Origin: Oscillospiraceae bacterium
Lineage (GTDB): Bacteria; Bacillota; Clostridia; Oscillospirales; Oscillospiraceae
Length of the DNA: 64,000 nt
Reading direction: 5' to 3'
NCBI GenBank assembly: GCA_902787755.1
Contig: CADAHL010000006.1
Location: 1 to 64,000 of the forward strand
The notes beneath the pieces were generated by a model. The model saw only the letters and a program-made list of their open reading frames with translations. It searched no databases and was not told the DNA's origin. The translations under genes and the position numbers were made by a program. Numbering within the stretch: position 1 is the first letter of the stretch; every line of letters starts with the position of its first letter. This document shows positions 17,175 to 25,698 of the stretch, piece after piece.

Positions 17175-17536
17175 CCGCCGGTGAACTGATCGGGCGGGTG
17201 GACACGCTGCGGCCCAACCGGTTCAGCGCCCAGGAGAAGCGAAACTGGCTGCGGCGGATCGACGGACAGGTCCTTCGGGAGCTGCACGACACCCACCCGG
17301 ACGCCCAATGGCCGGAGCTTGAGGACAGCTACCAGGACGATACCGAGCTGCTGGCGCCCTTCCCCTACGGGGAGGAGATGTATCTGGGCTACCTGTTCTG
17401 TCAGATCGACCTGCACAACGGGGAGATCCAGAAGTATAACCAGTCCCTGCGGCTGCTGAGCGGAGCCTGGCGGCAGCTGGCTGACTGGATCAATCGAAGC
17501 AGCCTGCCCGGAGGGGCTGGCGACTGGAAGTTCTGA
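17171..17536 (+). CDS. Putative head-tail connector-type protein
   Basis: A 121-residue protein beginning 'MTAGELIGRVDTLRPNRFS'. It holds 'WLRRIDGQVLRELHDTHPD' and 'EEMYLGYLFCQIDLHNGEIQ', then a helical end. Size and place after the capsid match head-completion or adaptor proteins. I see no decisive motif. It is translationally coupled to the preceding gene through a four-base overlap. Confidence 0.6.
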   Translation: MTAGELIGRVDTLRPNRFSAQEKRNWLRRIDGQVLRELHDTHPDAQWPELEDSYQDDTELLAPFPYGEEMYLGYLFCQIDLHNGEIQKYNQSLRLLSGAWRQLADWINRSSLPGGAGDWKF

Positions 17537-17550
17537 GGGGAGGGAGAGGG

Positions 17551-19293
17551 ATGCCGAACTTTGTTTCCCTGCCCCCGGGGAACCCCCAGCGTGTGACGAT
17601 TCGCAGCTTTACCGGCTATGATCACCGGCTGAAGGGGGCGGAGGGGAGCTTTTTCGAGACCGAGAACCTGTCTCTGGAACGCTTCCCGCTGCTGAGCGTC
17701 CGGAAAAAGCGGGGCGTCCGGAAGACCCTGCAGGCTCCGGGCGGGCTCATCGCCAAGGACGCGCTGTGCTACGTGGACGGCGGGACCCTGTATGTAAACC
17801 ATCTGCCCACGGCGGTGACCGGGCTGGAGCCCGGGGAAAAGCAGCTGGTGAGTATGGGCGCCTATGTGCTCATCTTCCCGGATAAGGTCTATTACAACAC
17901 CGAGGACCCGGCGGATTTCGGCTCCATGGAGGCGGATCTGGCGGTCACAGGGGAGATCTCCTACCGGCTCTGCGATCAGGACGGACAGGAGCTGGGCGAT
18001 CCGGTGCTGTCCGCATCGGAACCGGAGGATCCGGCCAACGGGGCCCTGTGGCTGGACAGCGGGGCCGGGACCCTGCTGCGCTATTCCCAGGTCCAGCTGA
18101 CCTGGGTGGAGATCCCCGCGGTGTACACCAAAATCGTCCTGCCCTGTCAGGGACGGCTTCCGGGCCTGTTCTCCCGGTACGACGGCGTGACCGTCAGCGG
18201 GACCGCCCGGGAGCAGCTGGACGGAGAGAAGATCCTCTACGCCCTGGGCGGCGGTGAGAACGAGGCGGACTGGTTCGTGGTGGTGGGACTGATCCAGGCG
18301 GGCTTTGCCCAGACCGGCACCCTTCGTATCCGGCGGAGCCTGCCGCAGATGGATTTCCTCTGCCAGGCGGGCAACCGGCTCTGGGGCTGCCGCTACGGCA
18401 GCGACGGCCGGGGAACGGTCAATGAGATCTACGGCTCGGCCCTGGGGGACTTCAGAAACTTCCGCCAGTTCCTGGGCCTGGCCACCGATTCCTGGGCCGG
18501 ATCCGTGGGCTCCGACGGCCAATGGACCGGGGCGGCGGATTACCTGGGGCGGCCCTGCTTCTTCAAGGAGGACCGGATCCACGTGCTCACCATTGCCGCC
18601 GACGGGGCCCACCGGCTCAGCGAGATCCCCTGTCACGGCGTCCAGAAGGGGAGCCACAAGAGCCTGCAGGTGGTGGGCGAGACCCTGTACTACAAGGCGC
18701 CCGGCCAGGTCTGCGCCTGGCAGGGCGGCTTTCCCCGGAGCGTGAGCCAGGCTCTGGGGGAAACGGCCTGGGACAGCGCCGCGGCCGGGAGCCTGGACGG
18801 GCGCTATTACCTGTCCATGCGCTCGGAGGAGGGCTGGAGCCTGTTCTGCTACGATACCCGCCTGGACCTCTGGGTCCGGGAGGACGGACTGCACGCCCTG
18901 GGCTTTGCCGGAACCGGTCAGGAACTGTGGGCCATCGACGCCGATTCCGGCCGGCTTCTGGCCCTCCGGGGCAGCGAGGGAGAACCGGAGCCGGACTTCG
19001 ACTGGATGGCCGAGACCGGACCGCTGCGCTATGAGACCACGGACCGGAAATACCTGTCCCGCTTCGATCTGAGCCTGAGTCTGGATCCGGGGGCCAGCCT
19101 GGAGGTCTGCCTCCGCTACGACTCCCAGGGGGATTGGGTCTCCGGCGGCCGGCTTACGGCTCCGGAGCGGGGGACCCTGGTCTTTCCCATCCGGCCCCGG
19201 CGCTGCGACCACGTGCAGCTGCGGCTGTCGGGCCGGGGCGGCGTCACGATCTTTGCCCTGTCCCACATCCTGGAGACGGGCAGCGACATGTGA
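17551..19293 (+). CDS. Phage structural protein, probable beta-propeller (stabilisation-protein-like)
   Basis: A 580-residue protein with repeated short beta-rich blades: 'LCYVDGGTLYVNHL', 'KLWGCRYGS'-like 'NRLWGCRYGSDGRG', 'TLYYKAPGQVCAWQGGFPRS', 'YYLSMRSEEGWSLFCYDTRL' and 'QELWAIDADSGRLLALRGSE'. These resemble propeller blades of tail-needle or gp10-like stabilisation proteins of podoviruses. No signal peptide or enzyme motif was seen. Its place after the connector-type genes, together with the absence of a tape measure, fits a short-tailed virion. The precise role is inferred. Confidence 0.6.
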   Translation: MPNFVSLPPGNPQRVTIRSFTGYDHRLKGAEGSFFETENLSLERFPLLSVRKKRGVRKTLQAPGGLIAKDALCYVDGGTLYVNHLPTAVTGLEPGEKQLVSMGAYVLIFPDKVYYNTEDPADFGSMEADLAVTGEISYRLCDQDGQELGDPVLSASEPEDPANGALWLDSGAGTLLRYSQVQLTWVEIPAVYTKIVLPCQGRLPGLFSRYDGVTVSGTAREQLDGEKILYALGGGENEADWFVVVGLIQAGFAQTGTLRIRRSLPQMDFLCQAGNRLWGCRYGSDGRGTVNEIYGSALGDFRNFRQFLGLATDSWAGSVGSDGQWTGAADYLGRPCFFKEDRIHVLTIAADGAHRLSEIPCHGVQKGSHKSLQVVGETLYYKAPGQVCAWQGGFPRSVSQALGETAWDSAAAGSLDGRYYLSMRSEEGWSLFCYDTRLDLWVREDGLHALGFAGTGQELWAIDADSGRLLALRGSEGEPEPDFDWMAETGPLRYETTDRKYLSRFDLSLSLDPGASLEVCLRYDSQGDWVSGGRLTAPERGTLVFPIRPRRCDHVQLRLSGRGGVTIFALSHILETGSDM

Positions 19294-19309
19294 AAGGGGG
19301 GAGAGCGCG

Positions 19310-20083
19310 ATGGTGGAATATCCGCCGATCCTCCGGGGCGACAGCCGGGAACAGCTGGCCGCCCTGCGGGATTATCTGGTGCGTCTGGCCAGAAGCCTGG
19401 AGGAGGGGCCGCTGACCGTCTCCGCCGGTACCGCAGGCGGGACCGGCTCCGGCCGGGCGTCAGCCTCCGGGAACGCAAGTTCGGCCCCGGCCTCCGGGCC
19501 GACGGAAAACGAGGCAAGGCTCCGGGCGCTGATCGTAAAGACGGCCAACACCGTCCGGGAGGAGGTGGAGCGCCTGGGCCTGGAGCTGCACGGGGAGTAT
19601 CTGGCGCTGTCGGACTTCGGCAGCTATCGGGAGAGCATGCAGGCCCAGTTCGAGGCCACCGCCCGACAGGTGGTGGAGAGCTACGACTTTGAAAGCGAGC
19701 TGGAGGCCCTGGATCAGCGCTTCGGCGGCGTGGACAGCGCGCTGACCACCCTGCGGGGCGAGATCCGGCGCGGGGTCATCACCGATCCGGAGACCGGGGA
19801 GACGGCCTTCGGCATCGCCATCGCCGAGAGCCTGAGCCTGACGGGACAGACCGTCACCGAAAACGGTCTGGTGTACTGGGAGCTGTCCCCTGGCCAGACC
19901 CTGGGCGTCTACACCGCCTCGGGCTGGCAGTTCTGGATCAATGGCTCCAAACGGGGCTGGTTCGATTCCCGGGACAGTCAGCTGCACGTGTCGGAGCTGG
20001 CCGCCGAGCGGGGCCTTCGCCTGGGGGCGGACTGGATCATCAGCGCCGCGGGCGGCTTCGGCCTGCGGTATATGGGAGGTTGA
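19310..20083 (+). CDS. Phage tail/fibre-associated protein, unassigned
   Basis: A 257-residue protein. A Gly/Ser/Ala-rich linker (residues about 40-65) separates an N-terminal region from a helical stretch (about 70-150). The C-terminal part is beta-rich ('VITDPETGETAFGIAIAESL', 'YTASGWQFWINGSKRGWFD'), as in proteins that attach fibres. The start at 19310 is supported by a GGGGGGAGAG site. It ends four bases before the next gene. Confidence 0.6.
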   Translation: MVEYPPILRGDSREQLAALRDYLVRLARSLEEGPLTVSAGTAGGTGSGRASASGNASSAPASGPTENEARLRALIVKTANTVREEVERLGLELHGEYLALSDFGSYRESMQAQFEATARQVVESYDFESELEALDQRFGGVDSALTTLRGEIRRGVITDPETGETAFGIAIAESLSLTGQTVTENGLVYWELSPGQTLGVYTASGWQFWINGSKRGWFDSRDSQLHVSELAAERGLRLGADWIISAAGGFGLRYMGG

Positions 20084-20087
20084 GACC

Positions 20088-21563
20088 ATGGCCTGGAGCG
20101 AAACAAGAACGATCACCACCAACGACCGGATCTGGTGGGGCGCCGGGTACGGGCGCCTGCACTGGACGCGCACCTGGACCGTCACGGAGCTGACGCCCGA
20201 TCAGGCGGGGACCATCCGTCTGCGGATGAGCCTGCGCAGCGCAGAGTATGACGCCTACGCCGACGCGGACGGCTCCGTGGTGACCTACAACACAACGGTG
20301 ACGGATACCGTCAGCTTTGGCGGACAGACGGTAACGATCCGGGGACCCTACACGGTAGGCGACACCTACACCGGCTACTACGACCAGGAGTTCCGGGTCC
20401 CGGCCTCCTGGGCCGGACAGACGGTGAGCTTCCGGATCACCGGGCAGAGTGTCGGCGTGGTCCTGGGGGCCAGCCCCGCTCAGCCCTCCACCGTCAGCGC
20501 CGCCGATGGGGTGCTGGGGCAGCCGGTTTCGGTCAGCCTGAACCGGACCACGGGCGAGGTCACCCACACGCTGACGGTATCCTGCCTGGGCCGGAGCGAG
20601 ACCCTGCTCACGGACAGCGCTGAGGTGACGGCGGTCTGGACCCCGGCGACGGCGGTCTACGCGCCGCTGATGAGCGGAACGGACTGCGAGGCGGTCTTCA
20701 GCTGCGAGAGCTTCTATCAAGGCCAGAGCATCGGCACCGAGACGAAGACCGTCACTCTGCGCCTGTCGGAGACCGACGGAGCGCCCGTGGGGGCCGACGG
20801 CTGGGCCGCGGCCAGCCCGTACAACACCGGGGCCGCCGCGGGCATGTCCGGCTGGATCCAGGGCTTCTCCCGGGCGGAGATCCGCTTTGACACATCGAAG
20901 ATCACCACCAAGTACGGCGCGACCGTTGCGGGCTGCAGCGTGACGGCGCTGGAGGAGACGGTGACTCAGGCGCCTTTCCGGACCCCGGTGCTCCGGGGAG
21001 AGACCCGGATCCGGTGCACGGTGACCGACTCCCGGGGCTTCCCGTTTACCGAGACGCTGACCGTCACACCCCAGAGCTACGCCATTCCGGCGCTGAGCAG
21101 CATCCGGGTCTTCCGCTGCGATTCCCAGGGGAACGAGGACGAGGACGGGTCTTTCTGCCTGGTTCAGGCCGCGCTGAGCTGCAGCTCTCTCTCCGGAGAG
21201 AACAGCTGCGGTCTGTGGGCCAGCTTCAAGACCCGGCAGGCTGAGGCTTACGGCCCTGAGACGGCCCTGACCGGCGGCACGGCCCAGCTGCTCTCCGGTC
21301 TGGACCCGGATCAGGCCTGGGACGTGAAGCTCCGGGCCCGGGATACCCTGGGCGGCCAGGTGGAGGCCGTGCGGACCCTGACGCCCAGGGCCTGGGCGAT
21401 GAAGTTCCGGCCCGACGGGCAGGGCGTGGGCTTCGGCAGAGCGCCTACGGAGGCCAATGTGCTGGAGCTGGGCAACGGCTGGTGTCTGAAGCTCAGCGAC
21501 GCGAACGGCAGCAGCGTGACCCTGAGCTATGCGCAGCTTACCCAGCTGCTGAATCTGATTTAG
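20088..21563 (+). CDS. Phage minor structural protein, DUF859-like
   Basis: A 491-residue, Thr/Ser-rich beta protein. The C-terminal segment 'MKFRPDGQGVGFGRAPTE' with 'VLELGNGWCLKLSD' is characteristic of DUF859-type siphovirus tail proteins, and the middle has fibronectin-like repeats ('SGLDPDQAWDVKLRARDTLG'). It probably belongs to the host-contact end of the particle. GGGAGGTTGAGACC precedes ATG 20088. The frame is intact over 1.4 kb. Confidence 0.7.
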   Translation: MAWSETRTITTNDRIWWGAGYGRLHWTRTWTVTELTPDQAGTIRLRMSLRSAEYDAYADADGSVVTYNTTVTDTVSFGGQTVTIRGPYTVGDTYTGYYDQEFRVPASWAGQTVSFRITGQSVGVVLGASPAQPSTVSAADGVLGQPVSVSLNRTTGEVTHTLTVSCLGRSETLLTDSAEVTAVWTPATAVYAPLMSGTDCEAVFSCESFYQGQSIGTETKTVTLRLSETDGAPVGADGWAAASPYNTGAAAGMSGWIQGFSRAEIRFDTSKITTKYGATVAGCSVTALEETVTQAPFRTPVLRGETRIRCTVTDSRGFPFTETLTVTPQSYAIPALSSIRVFRCDSQGNEDEDGSFCLVQAALSCSSLSGENSCGLWASFKTRQAEAYGPETALTGGTAQLLSGLDPDQAWDVKLRARDTLGGQVEAVRTLTPRAWAMKFRPDGQGVGFGRAPTEANVLELGNGWCLKLSDANGSSVTLSYAQLTQLLNLI

Positions 21564-21572
21564 GAGGAAGAC

Positions 21573-22289
21573 ATGGATCAAAACAGTTATGACGCCCAGC
21601 TGGACGCTTTGTACGCCGCCATTACCGGACGGCAGAACTTTTCCTACCGGGCGGATCAGGACCCGCTGTACCGGGCCTATGCCCAGCGCTATATCCAGAA
21701 CGGGCGGATGGCCATGCGGGACACCATGGGCCAGGCTGCGGCCCTGACCGGAGGCTATGCCTCCAGCTACGCCCAGGCTCTGGGCCAGCAGCAGTACGAC
21801 GAGTACCTCCGGGCCCTGAGCGAGGCCCTGCCGGAGTTTTACGGCATGGCCTGGGAGCAGTATCAGGCCCAGGGGCAGAAGCTGAAGGACGACTACGATC
21901 TGGCCTATCAGCGCAGCCAGGCCGACTATGCCCGGCAGCAGGACGCTCTGGAGGCTCAGCGCCAGGGCGAGGCGGCGGCCTATCAGCGCCAGCAGGCGGG
22001 CTACCAGCAGCTCTATGCGCTCATCAGCGCCACCGGCTATGTCCCCGGGGACGAGGAGCTGGAGGCGGCGGGCATGAGCCGGGCCCGGGCCGATGCCCTG
22101 CACAGGGCCTGGGACGAGAAGCACAATCCCCCGGTAAGGACCCAGACCATCATCTACCGCAGCGGCTCCGGCAAGTCCTCCGGCGGCTCGAACAGCACGG
22201 TGGTCAAGCCCTCCCAGCAGGGCAGCCAGCCGGTGAAGACCTCCGGAAGCGCCGGCGGCGTGGGCCGCCGGGCGGACGCGCTGAAATGA
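21573..22289 (+). CDS. Virion-associated helical protein, unassigned
   Basis: A 238-residue protein rich in Gln, Tyr and Ala. The motif 'QDPLYRAYAQRYIQNGRMAM', continuing 'DTMGQAAALTGGYASSYAQA', recurs in phage structural genes of Firmicutes. A long helical coiled region (residues about 90-150) and a Ser/Gly-rich basic tail follow. AGGAGGAAGAC precedes the ATG. The function is unknown; DNA ejection or tail assembly is possible. Confidence 0.6.
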   Translation: MDQNSYDAQLDALYAAITGRQNFSYRADQDPLYRAYAQRYIQNGRMAMRDTMGQAAALTGGYASSYAQALGQQQYDEYLRALSEALPEFYGMAWEQYQAQGQKLKDDYDLAYQRSQADYARQQDALEAQRQGEAAAYQRQQAGYQQLYALISATGYVPGDEELEAAGMSRARADALHRAWDEKHNPPVRTQTIIYRSGSGKSSGGSNSTVVKPSQQGSQPVKTSGSAGGVGRRADALK

Positions 22290-22297
22290 GGCCCGGC

Positions 22298-23086
22298 ATG
22301 ACGGAAAATGGGCTGCGGCGGCTGGTCTGCGATACCGCCCGGGCCTGGCTGGGTCGGCGGGAGAGCGACGGCGGCCACCGGGAGATCCTGGAGACATACA
22401 ACCGGATCTCCCCACTGCCCAGGGGATACAGAATGGGGGAGAGAGACCCATGGTGCGCCGCTTTTGTATCCGCGGTGGGGGAGAAATGCGGCCTCGGTGG
22501 AGTGATCCTCCCGGAATGCGGCTGTGAGGCCATGATATCTCTCTACCGGGCCCGGGGGCGCTGGACGGAGGAGGACGACTATCGTCCCCGGCCCGGAGAC
22601 CTGATCTTTTACGACTGGCAGGATACCGGCGCGGGCGACTGCACCGGCGGGGCGGATCACGTGGGCCTGGTGCTGGCGGTCTCGGAGGGGACCATGGAGA
22701 TCATCGAGGGGAATCTGTCCGATTCGGTGGGCCTGCGGCGGCTTCCTCTGAACGCCCGGTTCATCCGGGGCTTTGCCCTGCCGGACTACGCCTCCGTCGC
22801 CGAGGGAGAGGGCGCGCCAGAGCCGGAGCCCGCCGCCGGTCCCGAGCCCCTGTGGGCGCAGATCCGGCTGCCCTGGCTGGCCTATGGCCATACCGGCGGG
22901 GCGGTGGAGGCCCTGCAGCTGCTGCTCATCGGCCGGGGCTTTCGCTGCGGACCCTGCGGAGCCGACGGAGACTTCGGCACCAACACCCGCAGCGCCCTGT
23001 TCCGGTATCAGCAGCAGCGGGGTCTGGAGGCCGACGGCGTGGCCGGGCCTGAGACCTGGAGAAGCCTGCTGGGAAGTGAAGAGTGA
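22298..23086 (+). CDS. Endolysin: CHAP-like amidase plus peptidoglycan-binding domain
   Basis: Predicted cell-wall hydrolase of about 262 residues. The catalytic part (residues about 1-160) has the cysteine region 'RDPWCAAFVSAVGEKCG' and histidine region 'GGADHVGLVLAVSEG' of CHAP/NlpC-type amidases. After a Pro/Glu linker, residues about 185-255 form a PG_binding_1 repeat ('LLLIGRGFRCGPCGADGDFG', 'DGVAGPETWRSLL'). The last residues GSEE and the stop are made from AGTGAAG heptamers of a repeat element. ATG 22286 is an alternative start overlapping the previous stop. Confidence 0.85.
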   Translation: MTENGLRRLVCDTARAWLGRRESDGGHREILETYNRISPLPRGYRMGERDPWCAAFVSAVGEKCGLGGVILPECGCEAMISLYRARGRWTEEDDYRPRPGDLIFYDWQDTGAGDCTGGADHVGLVLAVSEGTMEIIEGNLSDSVGLRRLPLNARFIRGFALPDYASVAEGEGAPEPEPAAGPEPLWAQIRLPWLAYGHTGGAVEALQLLLIGRGFRCGPCGADGDFGTNTRSALFRYQQQRGLEADGVAGPETWRSLLGSEE

Positions 23087-23140
23087 AAAGTGAAAAGCGA
23101 AGAATTGAAGTGTCGCCTGAGGCGACGGATTGGAATAGGG
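23084..23140 (+). repeat. Family A half element at the endolysin stop codon
   Basis: Heptamers AGTGAAG-AGTGAAA-AGTGAAA-AGCGAAG-AATTGAA begin inside the last codons. They lead to hairpin GTCGCC-TGA-GGCGAC (23112-23126) and GGATTGGAATAG. Only one half of the palindromic form is present. Confidence 0.75.
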
Positions 23141-23153
23141 GAGGGCGGTTGCG

Positions 23154-23450
23154 GTGAATGAGGAACAGATCCGGGCCCTGACCGAGTGCGAACAGCGGTC
23201 CAAATCGAACCAGCGCCGGCTGGACAAGCTGGAGCAGAACTATGAGGCATTGAACCGCCTGACGGTGTCGGTGGAGACCATGGGCGTGAAGCTGGGGAAC
23301 CTGGACAAAACCATGCAGAAGCTGGACGCCCGGATGGGAGAGCAGGAAGCCAAACCCGCCAAGCGCTGGGACGGCCTGGTGACTACCCTGATCGGCGTGA
23401 TCGTGGGAGCCGTGATGGCTGTGGTGTTCAGCCAGGTGGGGCTGGGATAA
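23154..23450 (+). CDS. XhlA-like holin accessory protein
   Basis: A 98-residue protein with a GTG start. Residues 1-65 form a charged coiled coil with heptad spacing ('LDKLEQNYEALNRLTVSVET', 'LGNLDKTMQKLDARM'). A single C-terminal membrane helix ('LVTTLIGVIVGAVMAVVFSQ') follows. This is the XhlA/hemolysin-like architecture found beside holins and endolysins in Firmicutes phages. GGGGAGGG lies before the start, directly behind the repeat element. Confidence 0.75.
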   Translation: MNEEQIRALTECEQRSKSNQRRLDKLEQNYEALNRLTVSVETMGVKLGNLDKTMQKLDARMGEQEAKPAKRWDGLVTTLIGVIVGAVMAVVFSQVGLG

Positions 23451-23471
23451 TGGGGGGCGGACTGGGGACAA

Positions 23472-23575
23472 CCCCTCAGTCTGCTCCGCAGACAGCTCCC
23501 CTTGCGACCAAGGACCGCTTGCGGTCCGCGTAGTCCCCGCAGGGGGCACAGGGGAGCCTGTGCGGAAAGGAGATT
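23472..23575 (+). repeat. Family B element before the holin gene
   Basis: CCCCTCAGTCTGCTCCGCAG-type sequence with hairpin GTCTGC-TCC-GCAGAC. Next comes AGCTCCCCTTGCGACCAAGG, hairpin GGACCGC-TT-GCGGTCC, and the closing arm CAGGGGAGCC. It ends against the AAAGGAG of the holin gene. Confidence 0.75.
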
Positions 23576-23580
23576 TGAGA

Positions 23581-23814
23581 ATGGATTGGAAAAGAAAGCT
23601 GAGTTCGAGAAAGCTGTGGATGGCGGTGGCGGGGCTGGTTTCCGGCCTGGTGCTGCTGTTCGGCGGCACGGAGGACCGGGCGCAGATGATCTCCGGAGTG
23701 GTGCTGGAGCTGGCCTCGGTGATCGGCTATCTCTGCGCCGAGGGCCTGACGGACCTGGCAAGCCTGGAGACCGGCTACACAGGCAGGCACGAGAAAGGGA
23801 AGAGAGAAGAGTAA
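23581..23814 (+). CDS. Phage holin-like membrane protein
   Basis: A 77-residue protein with two hydrophobic stretches ('LWMAVAGLVSGLVLLFGG' and 'MISGVVLELASVIGYLCAEG') and a charged C-terminus (RHEKGKREE), as in small class II holins that permeabilise the membrane for endolysin release. AAAGGAGATTTGAGA sets the start. It is the last gene of the phage-like block. Confidence 0.75.
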   Translation: MDWKRKLSSRKLWMAVAGLVSGLVLLFGGTEDRAQMISGVVLELASVIGYLCAEGLTDLASLETGYTGRHEKGKREE

Positions 23815-23927
23815 GGGCTTCCCTTGCTCTTGGGCGGGAGGGTGTGGGATCCGGGGGAAATGCGCGCGGCGCCGACCGGTTCGGAGAAGCGTAAGGGAAG
23901 GCCGCCGGGGAAACCGGAAAATGATAC

Positions 23928-23955
23928 TTGGAAAAAATCGCTTTTGTGGTACAAT
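23928..23955 (+). promoter_or_regulatory. Promoter of plsC-SDR
   Basis: TTGGAA (23928-23933) and TACAAT (23950-23955) are 16 bases apart, about 33 bases before ATG 23988. This excludes longer N-terminal versions of the acyltransferase. Bases 23815-23927 show no gene. Confidence 0.7.
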
Positions 23956-23987
23956 GGGGGACAGTACGTACAAAGGCGGTTTTTTCT

Positions 23988-24794
23988 ATGATCTACATCG
24001 TGCTGTTCCTTCTGGGCTCCGGGCTTCTGACCTGGGCCTGCGTCCACGCGGGGATGAGCGGCTGGCTGGCCCTGCCGGTGTTCCTGCTGTTCTATGCCTT
24101 GATGCATCTGATTTATCTGCTGGTGTTCTTCCTGCCCTCCCTGAAAACGCCCATGGACAAGCCCATCGAGAAGCAGAATCCCATCAGTCGGGCGGGCTGC
24201 CGGGGCGTGGGGCGCTTCCTGTGCATCTACGGCGGGGTGAAGCCCCGGCTCCTGGGCCTGGAGAAGCTGCCGGAGGATCAGCGCTTCCTCTTCGTGTGCA
24301 ACCACCGCTCCATGTTCGATCCCCTGATGGCCATCGGCTATCTGGACAAATACAACATCTCCTTTATCTCCAAGCCCTCCAATATGAAAATCCCCTTCGT
24401 GGGCCGGATCGCCTATGCCACGGGCTATCTGCCCATCGATCGGGAGAACGACCGGAAGGCCCTGAAGACCATTCTCACCGCCGCGGATTACATGAAACGG
24501 GACCTCTGTTCCATGGGCATCTTCCCCGAGGGCACCCGGACCCGGACGGGCGAGCTGCTGCCCTTCCACGCCGGCTCCTTCAAGATCGCCCAGCGGGCCA
24601 ACGCCCCCATTGCCGTGGCCTGCGTCCGGGGCACGGAGAAGGTGAAGAAGCGCCTGTTCCTCCGGCCCACCGAGTGCACCCTGGAGATCCTGGAGCTCAT
24701 TCCGGCGGAGACGGTCAAGGCCATGAGCACCCAGGAGCTGTCGGAGCACTGCCGCGGCCTCATCGAGCAGAGACTGAAGGAGGCGGAGGCATGA
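23988..24794 (+). CDS. 1-acyl-sn-glycerol-3-phosphate acyltransferase (PlsC-like)
   Basis: Makes phosphatidic acid from lysophosphatidic acid at the inner membrane. The 268-residue protein has two N-terminal hydrophobic helices, then the acyltransferase core with 'VCNHRSMFDPL' (the NHX4D site), 'FISKPSNMKIPFVG' and 'GIFPEGTRTRTGELLPFHAG'. All four PlsC blocks are visible. The start is placed at ATG 23988, just after the promoter. It overlaps the following SDR gene by ATGA. The phospholipid link suits a basal metabolic locus flanking the phage-like block. Confidence 0.9.
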   Translation: MIYIVLFLLGSGLLTWACVHAGMSGWLALPVFLLFYALMHLIYLLVFFLPSLKTPMDKPIEKQNPISRAGCRGVGRFLCIYGGVKPRLLGLEKLPEDQRFLFVCNHRSMFDPLMAIGYLDKYNISFISKPSNMKIPFVGRIAYATGYLPIDRENDRKALKTILTAADYMKRDLCSMGIFPEGTRTRTGELLPFHAGSFKIAQRANAPIAVACVRGTEKVKKRLFLRPTECTLEILELIPAETVKAMSTQELSEHCRGLIEQRLKEAEA

Positions 24795-25522
24795 GCGGAA
24801 AGGTGACTCTGGTCACCGGCTCCTCCCGGGGCATCGGTGCCGCGACGGCGGCGGCTCTGAGCCGGGCGGGCTGGGATGTATGCATCAACTATATCCAGCG
24901 GCAGGACAAGGCCGAGGCGCTGGCCGAAGCTCTGCGCGGTGAGGGCGGACGGGCGATCACCTGCCAGGCGGACGTGTCCGACCGGGAGGCGGTGTTCCGG
25001 ATGGTCCGGCGCGTCGAGGAGGAGCTGGGGCCGGTGAGCCTGCTGGTGAACAACGCCGGCATCGCCCGGCAGCAGCAGTTCCAGGACATTCTGCCCGAGA
25101 CCTGGAACCGGCTCTTCGCCGTGAACCTGGGGGGCTGCTTCCACTGCACCCAGGCGGTGCTGCCCCACATGCTCCATGAGCACTCCGGCTGCATCATCAA
25201 CGTCAGCTCCATCTGGGGCCAGCACGGAGCCAGCTGCGAGGCGGCCTATTCCTCCACCAAGCACGCCATCATCGGCCTGACCCGGTCCCTGTCCGCGGAG
25301 CTGAGCCTGTCCGGCATCCGGGTCAACTGCGTGGCCCCGGGCGTGATCGACACGGATATGGTTCAGGTCCTGGGTCGGGAGACCCTGGAGGAGCTGGCCC
25401 GGGAGATCCCTCTGGGCCGCCTGGGAAAGCCGGAGGAGATCGCCCAGACCGTCCTCTATCTGGCGGAGAACCCCTATATCACCGGCCAGGTGATCACCGT
25501 GGACGGGGGATTTCTGGTATAG
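24791..25522 (+). CDS. Short-chain dehydrogenase/reductase, FabG-like
   Basis: A 243-residue Rossmann oxidoreductase, probably reducing a 3-oxoacyl or related carbonyl with NAD(P)H. 'LVTGSSRGIGAATAAALSRA' is the nucleotide site and 'VNNAGIARQQQF' the structural NNAG. 'INVSSIWGQHGASCEAAYSS' with TKHAI gives catalytic Ser, Tyr and Lys; 'GVIDTDM' and 'TGQVITVDGG' follow. Coupling to PlsC favours a lipid role, but FabG cannot be separated from other SDRs here. Its TAG stop is the start of a heptamer repeat. Confidence 0.85.
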   Translation: MSGKVTLVTGSSRGIGAATAAALSRAGWDVCINYIQRQDKAEALAEALRGEGGRAITCQADVSDREAVFRMVRRVEEELGPVSLLVNNAGIARQQQFQDILPETWNRLFAVNLGGCFHCTQAVLPHMLHEHSGCIINVSSIWGQHGASCEAAYSSTKHAIIGLTRSLSAELSLSGIRVNCVAPGVIDTDMVQVLGRETLEELAREIPLGRLGKPEEIAQTVLYLAENPYITGQVITVDGGFLV

Positions 25523-25575
25523 TGAATAGTGAAGAGTGAAGAGTTGCGGTGTTCCTCTCCGGGGACGGATTAAAG
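25521..25575 (+). repeat. Family A half element at the SDR stop codon
   Basis: AGTGAAT-AGTGAAG-AGTGAAG-AGTTGCGGT starts on the TAG stop. It is followed by GTTCC-TCTCC-GGGGAC (25551-25566), whose stem uses a G-U pair, and GGATTAAAGATTCC. Bases 25576-25698 hold a short stem TCTCC-TCGTG-GGAGA preceded by a seven-A run, which would read as a weak terminator on the minus strand. Confidence 0.7.
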
Positions 25576-25698
25576 ATTCCGGACGCTGGGCACGCCTGTA
25601 GAGCCCCGTTGAATAAAAAAACTCTCCTCGTGGGAGACTATTGCCAAACCCGCTACATAGAATGGTACGGGCGACTGTTTTGCGGAGTGTGAACGGCA

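Noticed and set aside
10163..23814. Active complete temperate prophage
   Set aside because: No integrase, excisionase, replication or recombination genes and no flanking attachment repeats could be found within the window.
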